Part shown: one piece after another, positions 34,774-43,398 of the stretch | Layout of the letters: every line of letters begins with the position of its first letter | How positions within the stretch are numbered: position 1 is the stretch's first letter | Assembly (NCBI GenBank): GCA_044371005.1 | Contig: JBILUL010000007.1 | Span: forward strand, 9,012-73,011 | Source: UBA2402 sp044371005 | Lineage (GTDB): Bacteria > Planctomycetota > Phycisphaerae > Phycisphaerales > UBA1924 | Length of the DNA stretch: 64,000 nucleotides | Direction: 5' to 3' | Position numbers and translations under genes: made by a program | The notes under the pieces: model-generated | Database searches by the model: none | What the model was told of the DNA's origin: nothing | The model's input: the letters and a program-made list of their open reading frames with translations, nothing else

Positions 34774-36621
34774 TCAGTCGCTGCTCTTGAAAAGGTAAAG
34801 CTTCCCCGGATCAGGACCCGAACCGGGCTCCTTCGGGTCTTCCGGGGCGGGGTAGGGTTTGAAGATCCAGATCGGGTCATTCGTCGGTTCAACCGACAAC
34901 TCCGGCTCCGCCAACCTGGTCTTCGTAGACTCGGTATCGCCAGGCTCACCCGCGCTGCCATCCGCTTTGCTGGTTGCCTTCAACTCCGCGCCAGCGGATC
35001 GATACGACGCGTAGTAAATCTGAAGCCCGTTGAACTGGAACTTTCCCGTGAGAAACGTCCCGTCGTCATCCGCCCCGATGGTGCCCGTCAAGACAATTCC
35101 GGACTTTGCCCCAAGTTTGTAGCCTTTCTTGAACTTGACGCACAAGACGGAGGCACTGGCTTCCGCCTTCCCCTCCAGGGAAATCGCGACCTCGCCGCGT
35201 GCCTCTCCGGAACATTCAGCCGGCTCCTGACCAGTCCAGGAACACTTGGCGAGCAAGCTGCACTCGCCGCTTGCCGAAAGCTCCATCGCAATGTCTCCCG
35301 AAACCTGGGTGCTCTTTCCGGCCTTCACTCCCTCTTTGCATGCCTGCTTCGCCGCGAGCAGTACTTTGGAGATCATGTAGGCAGCCGGGCCGGCCTTCCC
35401 GAGTGCTCCAATGAGGGTCTCAAGAATGTCACACTTGCCCGTCATCTTGAGCAGTGGTTCAGCCCCAAACGACAGCTCCTTGGTCGCATGCACCCAGGGC
35501 TCAGTCGCGTGTTCGGTGAAAGATGCCTTGTAGCCCACCTTGAACTTCAGCGCATCAATCGTGATGCTCTTGGTGGCGTGTTGCTTGAGATCGGGGATCA
35601 CCGCATCATAGAGGTCGCGGCTGTATTCCACGAACTTCAGGACATCCTTGAGCTTGTTCTCGATCTGTGATTTGAACTCGTATGGTGTGCCGTCATAGGT
35701 GAGCTTGGCACTGCCCGAAACGGCCCATCGCGAAGTGGACAGACTCTGCTCTTGCTTGCTGTATCCGATTCCCGAAGATTCCCGTTCGAACCGACCCTCC
35801 GTGATTTCACCGTCCGCCGACACCGATCCTGGCTTGTAGACATCCACGTCCCGCTCGCCCCACTCGGTCGCCTGAGCAATGGCCATGTACTGAAGCCCCA
35901 GGCTCCATTCCCACGCGACATCAGGGAACACTTCGACAGTCGCTGGTCCCCATGGTCCAGCGGTGCCCGGTTCAATCGAGCAGTAATGAGGAACCAGTTC
36001 ATACGTGGCTCTGGGTGTCTTCTCTTCGTCGAGGAAGAGGTACTTGAAGGGATCGTGAAGAGGGTCCCAGGGCTCACAGTGGACCTTGAGTTCAGGCGTG
36101 AGGCTGTCGAGGGTTCCCTGCTCTGCGTTCGGTCCTCCGCTCCATTGAATTTTCACCGGTCGGTGTTGGCCGCACTGCGACTTGGATTCCTTCAATTCGA
36201 GGCAAATGGTGTCGGGCTTCTTCTCGGGGCCCGCGATCACCTGAAGGACATTACTGCGCTTCCCATCAGTTCGTGGCTCCGCAGGGAGCGAGAGCTTGGC
36301 CTTTCGTGGTGCTGTTTCGGGGGTTCCCTTGCTGTGCCCGCACTTGACCGTCATCGATTTGAGCTGGCAGATGCACTGCGGACAGTCCGCCACGGCGTCG
36401 CCCGCCTTGATCGTCGATGTCGGCTCGGATTTCTCCTTTGCCTTGCGCAGCGACCGATAGATCTCCTTCCATTCGTCGGCCAGATCTTCTTCACTGGAAT
36501 CCATGGCGATCGGGACGCGGTTTCCATCCCGCACCCGCTCAGGATGCGCTGCGTAGAACTGGTCATCGGCCTGGCGGACCAGTTCAGGATCGAGCTTGCT
36601 CCTGTACGCCTTTTTCGTCAT
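34774..36621 (-). CDS. candidate T6SS effector B, PAAR-less paralogue of effector A
   Basis: 615 residues. The start overlaps the upstream stop as ATGA. The N-terminus contains DDQFYAAHPERVRDG and a charged DEWKEIYRSL segment, a pattern I associate with T6SS cargo. Residues 80-130 hold CPQCICQLKSMTVKCGHSKG and later NVLQVIAG, matching the CSVSDLTVSCDH and GVLQVVG part of candidate effector A. The rest is beta-rich, with a helical piece (YMISKVLLAAKQACKEGVKAG) and a Gly/Ala/Ser-rich strand region (MELSASGECSLLAKCSWTG, ASASVLCVKFKKGYKLGAKSG). The neighbours are DUF4123 chaperone and small helical genes upstream, then the partner and PAAR genes downstream. It is probably loaded by DUF4123 onto a VgrG/PAAR spike. 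Activity is unknown. Confidence 0.75.
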   Translation of the reverse strand: MTKKAYRSKLDPELVRQADDQFYAAHPERVRDGNRVPIAMDSSEEDLADEWKEIYRSLRKAKEKSEPTSTIKAGDAVADCPQCICQLKSMTVKCGHSKGTPETAPRKAKLSLPAEPRTDGKRSNVLQVIAGPEKKPDTICLELKESKSQCGQHRPVKIQWSGGPNAEQGTLDSLTPELKVHCEPWDPLHDPFKYLFLDEEKTPRATYELVPHYCSIEPGTAGPWGPATVEVFPDVAWEWSLGLQYMAIAQATEWGERDVDVYKPGSVSADGEITEGRFERESSGIGYSKQEQSLSTSRWAVSGSAKLTYDGTPYEFKSQIENKLKDVLKFVEYSRDLYDAVIPDLKQHATKSITIDALKFKVGYKASFTEHATEPWVHATKELSFGAEPLLKMTGKCDILETLIGALGKAGPAAYMISKVLLAAKQACKEGVKAGKSTQVSGDIAMELSASGECSLLAKCSWTGQEPAECSGEARGEVAISLEGKAEASASVLCVKFKKGYKLGAKSGIVLTGTIGADDDGTFLTGKFQFNGLQIYYASYRSAGAELKATSKADGSAGEPGDTESTKTRLAEPELSVEPTNDPIWIFKPYPAPEDPKEPGSGPDPGKLYLFKSSD

Positions 36622-36977
36622 GCCCCGTGCGCTCCCCGGAACTCCAGTTCGGCTTCGGCATCGGTGACTCTGTCTCCCGGCATCGCATTCTGCGCACTGA
36701 TGACCGCCATCAGCCAGTCCGGCAGTTCCAACGGAACATGCAACGGACCAGCCTCCGCCGCGACCAGTGCCAGCCGTGTGACCTCCGATGCACCCTCAAT
36801 CCCAAGCGACTCCGAGAGTGTCACCAGATTCTCCACCCACGCTTGGAGACCTTCCATCCCGATCGCCGCGGCAGCCTCAGGGTCATTGGCCGCCACCTTT
36901 GCGGCAAGGTCATGGATGAACATCTGCCGCGAGTGGGCACGCATCAACTCAAGCTGTTGCTGTCGAAGCTTGAACAT
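36618..36977 (-). CDS. small helical protein, T6SS-associated, copy 1
   Basis: 119 residues, AAGG seven bases before the ATG. Almost entirely helical: MFKLRQQQLELMRAHSRQMF, then IGMEGLQAWVENLVTLSESLGI, ending in an acidic tail. It overlaps the downstream effector gene by 4 bp and lies 85 bp after the DUF4123 gene, so the three form a tight unit. Proteins starting MFxxR/xxQ and containing EGLxAWV are often seen beside DUF4123 or VgrG genes. I infer a co-chaperone or adaptor for loading. It has a diverged sister at 33264-33623. Confidence 0.75.
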   Translation of the reverse strand: MFKLRQQQLELMRAHSRQMFIHDLAAKVAANDPEAAAAIGMEGLQAWVENLVTLSESLGIEGASEVTRLALVAAEAGPLHVPLELPDWLMAVISAQNAMPGDRVTDAEAELEFRGAHGA

Positions 36978-37062
36978 CCGTTGCCTTTCACTCCACCGTC
37001 ATGCCGCTGCCTTTCGGTCGGGCTTGCACAGCCCGCCCTGTCCGGACCGACTCCTTCGGGAA

Positions 37063-37611
37063 TCACTCACGTTCGCCAAGATCGTGCTCGCGGCGCACCA
37101 GCGAGCCACTCTCATCAAGCCCGTTGACGACCAGCATCTGGGGATTCTGCCCTTCGAACAGGATCGTCATCAGTGGTCCGAACATCGCCTTGAGTTCCTC
37201 CGAACTGCACGTGGGAAGAAAAACACGCATCACGCGCGGGTCGTAATAGCGGAAATAGAGCACCTGGTCATCCGGATCTCGCACGAGAAAGAGCGAGCGC
37301 AGATGCTTGCGGACATCCCTCATGGAAACTTCATGCTCCGCGCGGATGAAGATGCCCCAGTGATGCCCCCATCCCTGCTCCAGGATCTGGGTCAGCATCG
37401 GACTCCCCGGCTCGAGCTTGACCAGATACGGCGCGGTCTCGAGCATGTCCGGTTCCAGCTCGCCGCTGTAAAGGCATTCGTGCTCGGGTTCAAAATCGTG
37501 GAGAAGATCAAGCAAAGGGTCCGCAGACGCCCCGTCCAGAACTGCGTACACGGCGCAGTGCTTGTTGGCGAACAACATTCGTTCGACGGTTTGTCTGGAA
37601 TCACTTTCCAT
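37063..37611 (-). CDS. DUF4123 effector chaperone (TEC/Tap-1 type)
   Basis: 182 residues from the ATG at 37611; the frame is open to 37761 without support. The DUF4123 hallmarks are all present: VYAVLDGA (21-28), CLYSGE, APYLVKLEPGSP (60-71), GWGHHWGIFI (80-89), VRKHLRSLFLV and LYFRYYDPRVMRVFLPTC (118-135). DUF4123 proteins are adaptors that bind effectors and mount them on VgrG. The gene lies immediately upstream of a small helical gene and candidate effector B. The family's usual length is about 120-280 residues. It is the strongest evidence that this block is a T6SS cargo-loading island. Confidence 0.9.
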   Translation of the reverse strand: MESDSRQTVERMLFANKHCAVYAVLDGASADPLLDLLHDFEPEHECLYSGELEPDMLETAPYLVKLEPGSPMLTQILEQGWGHHWGIFIRAEHEVSMRDVRKHLRSLFLVRDPDDQVLYFRYYDPRVMRVFLPTCSSEELKAMFGPLMTILFEGQNPQMLVVNGLDESGSLVRREHDLGERE

Positions 37612-37757
37612 GCTGATTGTGTTCGTGCGTGCCACGTCCCTCGCATCGTCCCGACTCCACCGCCGGCAAACTCTAGCCTCGGTCGTCGTGCATTCCAGCA
37701 GAGCACTCACACGTGTCCGGTCCCTCCCCGCGCCCCTGCTGAACATACACCCACGAA

Positions 37758-38138
37758 TCACCTGCTTCGCGCCCGATAGAACTCATGAGCCGGTGTATTG
37801 GTTCGATAGCCCGGCCCGCCCCAGAAATCGCGCTGCACGAACTCCGAGACCCAGTTCTGGCCGTTGTAGATCGCGGCGTGTCCTGATGGGCTGCCGCCCG
37901 AGTACGGTTGAATCACAACCACATCACCGACCCGAGGTGAGTACCCCGACGCCGGCACCCGCTCAAACCCGTTCGCGGCAAGCGGAGTTCCAAGGTTCCG
38001 GGCATGCGGGGCTCGAACATCGATCCCTCCCGCTGCTAACGCTTCCCTGACTGCTCGGGCGCAGTGACCGGTTGCGGCCCCAGAGTTGACGGCATGAGTG
38101 CTGGCATGGTTCGCGGCTGCTTGAGCATCGTACGGCAT
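37758..38138 (-). CDS. CHAP/NlpC-like amidase, candidate T6SS peptidoglycan effector
   Basis: 126 residues from the ATG at 38138, which has AAGGA eight bases upstream. Candidate catalytic Cys26 in GHCARAVREALAAGGI and His87 in SGHAAIYNGQNWVSEF, with GDVVVIQ (71-77) between them, match the CHAP/NlpC-P60 cysteine-peptidase fold used by T6SS amidase (Tae) effectors to cut peptidoglycan. There is no signal peptide, consistent with T6SS delivery. It lies upstream of the DUF4123 gene on the same strand, 146 bp away. No adjacent secreted immunity protein was recognised, which is unusual for an amidase effector. It could instead be a housekeeping hydrolase, but its small size and location favour an effector. 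Confidence 0.75.
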   Translation of the reverse strand: MPYDAQAAANHASTHAVNSGAATGHCARAVREALAAGGIDVRAPHARNLGTPLAANGFERVPASGYSPRVGDVVVIQPYSGGSPSGHAAIYNGQNWVSEFVQRDFWGGPGYRTNTPAHEFYRARSR

Positions 38139-38408
38139 TGTTTCGGTCCTTCTGTAACAGTTGCGGCCGTCGTCGCCAGCCACGCCAGAGACTTGGGCCC
38201 CTTCACCCACCATCAGCGAAACCGGAGTGGGTGACCCGCAGACTGTGCTGAAGATTTTCAAACGAGGCCAGTTCCTGGCCGCCGCGGCGTGCGAACTGGG
38301 CCGATTGCATTTTGTGTGGATCCGGTAACTCCACGGGAGATACACTAGCCGCTCGCTCGGGAGGACGTACCCGGGCGATCTCTCTCGATCGAGGTTGGGT
38401 GTACTACA

Positions 38409-39509
38409 TTGACCAGCACGCTCATGGCTCAGGTTGTTGCGGTCTGCAACGAGATTCGTCTCGCGCAGGCTGAACTTGTCGACGCACCGCCTCAGCGGCG
38501 TGCGGGCATCATCGCCGATGTCATCGACAGCCACCTTGCTCGTCAAGGAAACTTCGAGGAACGTCAGCGGTTTCTCGAACTGGTCGAAGAGCGGTTCCCG
38601 ATCGTCGTTGAGTCCGTTCAGGTTGCAACTCCCAGTCCCGCCCCGGCCCCGGATGCCGCCACGCTTCGCGCCACTGCTGAACGGCTTGAGGCCGAGCTTT
38701 CAGACCCCTTCAAACTCGCGACCCGCCTTGCGGATCTTTGGGCGAAGCAGTCGACTGATCACCGCAGACAGATCATCGAAATGCTGCAGCGCCGGGCACC
38801 CGTCCCGGTACCAGCCTCTGGAGCGACCACCGGTCCCACGCCTCCCACCGTCCCGGCCGCCAGTGATTCCGCCAGCTCTATCCCACCCGCCGCCGTGTCA
38901 CCCGGTACGGTGGACCCATCCCTGTTGACTGAGTTCGCGGCCGCCGCGTTCGGACCCGCTGCCAAGACGCCACCCAAGGTCGACTATCCCCGCCTGATCG
39001 CGTTGGCCACGCAGTTGATCAAGCAGATCCAGGCTTGGGATCTCGATGCGCTCGCCTCACTGGCCACCCTGAACATCGAATCCAGTTCGCTTCGCTACAC
39101 CCCATTCGATGAATTTCAGCGTGCGACGCGGCAGTTCTTCGAGCAACCCGCAGTAACTACGTACGAGCAGATCTCCGAGAACCGCCGTCGCATCATCGGT
39201 CGCTCGTACCTGCAGCCCAAGACCACGCAGCTCAAGCTGCAGTTGAGTTGCGCAGCCCAGATGGTCGGCCTGACCGAAGCCCATCTTCGCGAACGGTTCG
39301 CGCCCAGGTCCATCCTCGAAAAGGCCGCCGAGGAGAAAACCAAGCACGACAAGAGCGTCGGGCTTCTCGGAAAGGCCATGAGCGTCGAGACGGCATTTTC
39401 CAAGGTGCTTGAACAGCGGCTTTCCGGAACACGGGACTTTCCGGATCTGAAGACACAGATGCAGGATTTTGCGGGTGAGGGCATTCGCACGGCGATGGGA
39501 AAGACTTGA
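38409..39509 (+). CDS. unknown protein upstream of tssK
   Basis: 366 residues from the TTG at 38409, or 361 from the ATG at 38424; neither has a clear Shine-Dalgarno. Two mainly helical parts are separated by a Pro/Ala/Ser/Thr linker near residues 140-175. The first part contains QRRAGIIADVIDSHLARQG and ends RQIIEMLQRRAPV. The second contains LIALATQLIKQIQAWDLDAL and the helical AAQMVGLTEAHLRERFAPRS. I do not recognise the family. It lies 66 bp before tssK in the same direction, so it is probably co-expressed with it, and a baseplate or assembly accessory role is a guess from context. Confidence 0.7.
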   Translation: MTSTLMAQVVAVCNEIRLAQAELVDAPPQRRAGIIADVIDSHLARQGNFEERQRFLELVEERFPIVVESVQVATPSPAPAPDAATLRATAERLEAELSDPFKLATRLADLWAKQSTDHRRQIIEMLQRRAPVPVPASGATTGPTPPTVPAASDSASSIPPAAVSPGTVDPSLLTEFAAAAFGPAAKTPPKVDYPRLIALATQLIKQIQAWDLDALASLATLNIESSSLRYTPFDEFQRATRQFFEQPAVTTYEQISENRRRIIGRSYLQPKTTQLKLQLSCAAQMVGLTEAHLRERFAPRSILEKAAEEKTKHDKSVGLLGKAMSVETAFSKVLEQRLSGTRDFPDLKTQMQDFAGEGIRTAMGKT

Positions 39510-39575
39510 TGAAACCTCCCACGCCTCTGCGTGGGATCGTGGATGCCCATGGGGCATGGATTGTGGGAGCAAAAG

Positions 39576-40997
39576 ATGTTCAGAGACGGTCAGTTGAGTT
39601 GGCGTGAAGGACTCTTTCTGCAGCAGCATCACATGCAGCTGATGCAGCGGCTCGTCGCCGATCAGTTTGTCGCCGAAAGGGCCGGGGCGATCCACCACCC
39701 AAGGGGCGTGATCACGGCTGTACTCGACGAAACGGAACTTCGGGCAGGTCAAGTCGCATTCAAGGCCCTTCATGCCGTCATGCCCAGCGGCGTCGAAGTC
39801 TTTCACGGGCATAACGCGAAAATCCTGCCCTTCAACATCAGTAACGAGCTTCGAGCCCGTGGCGGCGATGTAACGGTCTTCCTCGCAGTCCCCCGTCGCC
39901 AGAACTCCGGACGAAATGTCGCCGAGTCCACAAGCCGCGTCGACGCGATTGAAGTCAAGCACATCTTCCGCGCTGGCATCCAGCAGGTCGAGGACTATGT
40001 AACCGGCGGAAACCGGCAGGAGGTCGAGGTTCACAGCATCAATGCGTGGCTCACTTCTCGCGAGGATGATCGCCAGAACATGGAGTATCTGCCACTGCTC
40101 AAGGTGTCCCAGCAGGCAGCCGAGGCCGACGGGTCTCCGGCCATGCCAAGGGAGAAGCCCGATTACATCCCCCCGATCCTCCTCGTCAGCGGCTCACGCG
40201 CTTTCCAGGGCAGGCTCCGGCAGTTGATCGCCGCGATCGCACAATCACGCCAGGTTCTCTTCAAGGAACTTCGGGCGTACAACCCCGAAGAGCCCTTCAG
40301 CCCCAAAGCGGTCCGTCCGATGCTTCGGCTCTGCCATCTGAACGCGGCGATGGGGTATCTTTCGACGGTCGTTGAGACTCCAAGTGTCACGCCCATCGAG
40401 ATTTACCACTACCTTCGTTCGTTGCTGGGCAATCTCGCCGCGTTGCATTGTTATGGTGCCGGTGAGGACTATGCCGAGGACGCCGCCAAGGACCCCGCCG
40501 CGGCACCTGCGTACAACCACGACGACCCGAATCTATGGGTGTTCGAACTGTTCCGGAAGTTCAATCCCAAACTGCTGGTGGGTGATATCACGCCCCATTT
40601 CCGCGAGTTGCGATTCGAACCCCGAGAGAAGCAGTTCATGGCCCAGCTCGACCAGAAGGTCTTCTCCGAGGGCAAGGAATTCTTCATCGGCATCAAGAAT
40701 CCCAGGCAGCACCGCGATACCTATCGCCAGATCGTGGAGGCGCCGCACAACTTCAAGCTCGTTCCGGATGCCTCCCGAACCAGTCCTTTCTCGGGGGCGC
40801 AGTTACGTCTGGTCGACGACCCGCCGGGCGACCTCCCGACCGATGGAGAATGGGTCTTCTTCATCATCGAGCGAGAGCGGGAACGACGCGTCTGGCAGCA
40901 GATTCAGCAGGATCCCACCCGCAGGGTCTGGATTGTCCCCCCTGCCGGCGAACCCACTCTTGCATCAGCACAATATTCATTCTTTGTGACGATCTGA
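39576..40997 (+). CDS. tssK: T6SS baseplate protein TssK
   Basis: 473 residues from the ATG at 39576, with GGGAGC just upstream. The N-terminal LSWREGLFLQQHHMQLMQRL matches the TssK start (W-x-EG-x-FL-x-PQHFQ). Later matches include PPILLVSGSRAFQGRLRQLI, YLSTVVETPSVTPIEIYHYL and the C-terminal shaft region. TssK links the baseplate to the TssL/TssM complex. The family is usually about 440-450 residues, so this is slightly longer. It is separated from the other baseplate genes (tssE/F/G) by the 12-kb two-partner secretion locus. Confidence 0.93.
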   Translation: MFRDGQLSWREGLFLQQHHMQLMQRLVADQFVAERAGAIHHPRGVITAVLDETELRAGQVAFKALHAVMPSGVEVFHGHNAKILPFNISNELRARGGDVTVFLAVPRRQNSGRNVAESTSRVDAIEVKHIFRAGIQQVEDYVTGGNRQEVEVHSINAWLTSREDDRQNMEYLPLLKVSQQAAEADGSPAMPREKPDYIPPILLVSGSRAFQGRLRQLIAAIAQSRQVLFKELRAYNPEEPFSPKAVRPMLRLCHLNAAMGYLSTVVETPSVTPIEIYHYLRSLLGNLAALHCYGAGEDYAEDAAKDPAAAPAYNHDDPNLWVFELFRKFNPKLLVGDITPHFRELRFEPREKQFMAQLDQKVFSEGKEFFIGIKNPRQHRDTYRQIVEAPHNFKLVPDASRTSPFSGAQLRLVDDPPGDLPTDGEWVFFIIERERERRVWQQIQQDPTRRVWIVPPAGEPTLASAQYSFFVTI

Positions 40998-41198
40998 CAA
41001 TCCAACACCGCGTGAAGGCTGTGCATGACCGCAGCAGGCACCGGTTGAACCGCAGTTCGGACATAGATACCATCGGCGGCGAACCAGTGTCCGGTAGAGG
41101 GACCTATTCGCATCGGAACAGGACGGCCTAAGCCGCGTTTGAGGGCGATGTTCAATCACAATCCATTTGGTTTCAGCATCTGACGACTGAGGAAAACA

Positions 41199-43268
41199 AT
41201 GCAGGCAGCCACTGAATCGCATACGTTCCGTGAACTTCGGCATCCATTGGTGAACGTCGCCGCCAGAGGGTCGGTGGCATGGCTCGCGCTTGTCGCAGGC
41301 ACGCTGTGCGCGTGTTCGCTCCCGGCGATGGCCCAGGAGAAGGCCGCCGCAGCTCCTGCACCGGTCCAGCCGGCAGCTGCCGCGAAGCCCGCTGCGGCTG
41401 ACGATGGTCTCTTTCTCGTGTCGGTGATCAAGATCACTGCTGGTGAAGCCGCGGGCCTCCTGAGTGATTCGGATATCGCGGGCACCAGAATTGAAGTCGT
41501 GCTGGATGAAAAGACCGGGGCACTGCGTGCGGCGAAGACTGACGACGAAGGCAAGAATGTCATTCGCCACGTGCGTCTGGGCGATCTCGCGCAGCAGCCT
41601 GCCAAGTTCGATGCGACCGGCCTTCAGAAGATTGCTTCGGGTCTGGTGACAGCCTTCAACTACAAGGGGTACATGGCAGTGGCCGTGCTCCCCGCCGCGA
41701 CCGATGTGAATGACAACGGCAACGACATTCGCGGCGGACGCAGCGAACTGCACATGGAGGTCCTGACCGGCACCATCGCAGGCGTTGAGGTCATTCCGAT
41801 GACCGATCCGAAGGAGACCAAGCCCATCAGCCAGGCATGGGCCAAGTCGCGTCAGCAGGCTGTTGCCGCGAGGATCAAGGCCGGTTCTCCCGCGCAGCCG
41901 GGCGACCTGGTCAAGAGCGAGCCCATCGATCGCTTCGTCAATCGCATGAATCGGCACCCCGGGCGGCGCGTGGACGCTGCGATCGCCGTAGCCGATTATC
42001 CCGGCCGCCGTGGCGACGAGAAGAAGCCTGACGCGGTCGCCGGGGCCAATCCCGTTCAGCTCAACTACATGCTCAACGAGGGCAAGCCCTGGACCATCTA
42101 CGCACAGGCATCAAACACCGGCACGCCCGAAACAAGCGAGTGGCGTGAGCGATTCGGCTTCGTCCACAACCAGCTCACGGGCAACGACGACATTCTGCAG
42201 CTGGACTACATCACCGCCGCGTTTGATACGTCGAACGCAGTGCTGGGCTCGTACGACACGGCGCTGGGCAACACGGGCAAGTGGCGTGGCAAGGTCTTCG
42301 GCAACTGGTCGGAGTATGACGCGTCGGAGGTCGGCGGATCGGGCGGCGCTCCTGGGTTCCAGAACTACTCGGGCGCTGGCTTTGAGTACGGCGCGGAAGT
42401 CACCTACAACCTCGCACAGTGGGGCGATACCTTCCTCGATGCGTCGGGTGGCATCAGGTATTCTTCTCAGGAGGTCCAGAGCGACACCGGCGACGGCAAC
42501 GGGCAGTTCCTCATTCCTTCCCTTGGCTTCTCCCTCAATCAGATCAACTCCGCTCAGTCGCTCTTTGCAACTGCAAAGCTCGAAGGGGATGCCATTCAGG
42601 ACGATGACGAGTTTCGCGAGAGGCTCGGCCGCATTGCTCCCAGCGAGCACTGGCTTGTCTTCAAGGCTTCCGCTGACTACAGCCGCTATCTCGACGCCCA
42701 GCCGTTCGAGAAGGGCGGAACGAGCAAGGCGCACGAGATCGGCTTCTCCGGACGCGTCCAGTACGCGTTCGACGATGCCCGTCTGGTGCCCACCGAAGAG
42801 ACCATCATGGGTGGTTTCTACTCCGTCCGCGGCTACGACGAATCGCTGACCGCTGGCGACAGCTCCATCTCAGCCACCGTCGAGTATCGCCTGCACATTG
42901 CCCAGCTTCTGGGCAACGGCGGCTCAAGCGAGGCCGATTCGGCTGTTCCTCGCCCCGACACTCCGGGCGCAGAATCCAGCTTCCGCACGTCAGCGAGCCT
43001 TGCTGACTGGGATCTGATTGCTCGCACGTTCATCGATGGCGCGTATGTGATGACCAACGACATCGATGCTGCGGGCACCCGCGCCTTTGAGTTCACCGAT
43101 CAGAAACTGCTCAGCGCGGGCCTGGGCCTTGAACTCAGCTTCAAGCGGCGTTACTCGGCCCGCGTCGACTGGGGCGTTGTGCTCCACGATGTGGACGATG
43201 CCAACGGCACGAAGCAGGCCGAAGTCGGCGACAATCGATTCCACTTCCTCTTCACCGTCGCGTACTGA
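41199..43268 (+). CDS. two-partner secretion transporter TpsB (FhaC/ShlB type)
   Basis: 689 residues with GAGG seven bases before the ATG. A signal peptide ends near AMA at residue 45, followed by an Ala/Pro-rich linker. Residues about 70-290 hold POTRA-like material (LVTAFNYKGYMAVAVLPAA, LHMEVLTGTIAGVEVI). The remainder is a 16-strand-type barrel with the signature GGFYSVRGYDE near residue 541, the TpsB/Omp85 VRGY motif, and a C-terminal strand ending NRFHFLFTVAY. It would secrete the TpsA encoded 130 bp downstream across the outer membrane. The length is above the family norm (about 550-580). This supports a true outer membrane in the host. Confidence 0.88.
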   Translation: MQAATESHTFRELRHPLVNVAARGSVAWLALVAGTLCACSLPAMAQEKAAAAPAPVQPAAAAKPAAADDGLFLVSVIKITAGEAAGLLSDSDIAGTRIEVVLDEKTGALRAAKTDDEGKNVIRHVRLGDLAQQPAKFDATGLQKIASGLVTAFNYKGYMAVAVLPAATDVNDNGNDIRGGRSELHMEVLTGTIAGVEVIPMTDPKETKPISQAWAKSRQQAVAARIKAGSPAQPGDLVKSEPIDRFVNRMNRHPGRRVDAAIAVADYPGRRGDEKKPDAVAGANPVQLNYMLNEGKPWTIYAQASNTGTPETSEWRERFGFVHNQLTGNDDILQLDYITAAFDTSNAVLGSYDTALGNTGKWRGKVFGNWSEYDASEVGGSGGAPGFQNYSGAGFEYGAEVTYNLAQWGDTFLDASGGIRYSSQEVQSDTGDGNGQFLIPSLGFSLNQINSAQSLFATAKLEGDAIQDDDEFRERLGRIAPSEHWLVFKASADYSRYLDAQPFEKGGTSKAHEIGFSGRVQYAFDDARLVPTEETIMGGFYSVRGYDESLTAGDSSISATVEYRLHIAQLLGNGGSSEADSAVPRPDTPGAESSFRTSASLADWDLIARTFIDGAYVMTNDIDAAGTRAFEFTDQKLLSAGLGLELSFKRRYSARVDWGVVLHDVDDANGTKQAEVGDNRFHFLFTVAY

Positions 43269-43398
43269 ACCACAGCAGCCTGAAACCGCGGCTTGCGCGT
43301 GAATCTACGCGGCGCACGCAGCGGGAAGACGTTTCAACCCTCACGACTCACACACCGCGGGCGAACCTCGCCCCGATTCTGCTCGGAGCCCACTGATC

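Noticed and set aside
35752..37779. 675-codon plus-strand frame across effector B and DUF4123
   Set aside because: It runs antisense across three well-supported minus-strand genes, including a DUF4123 gene with all its motifs.
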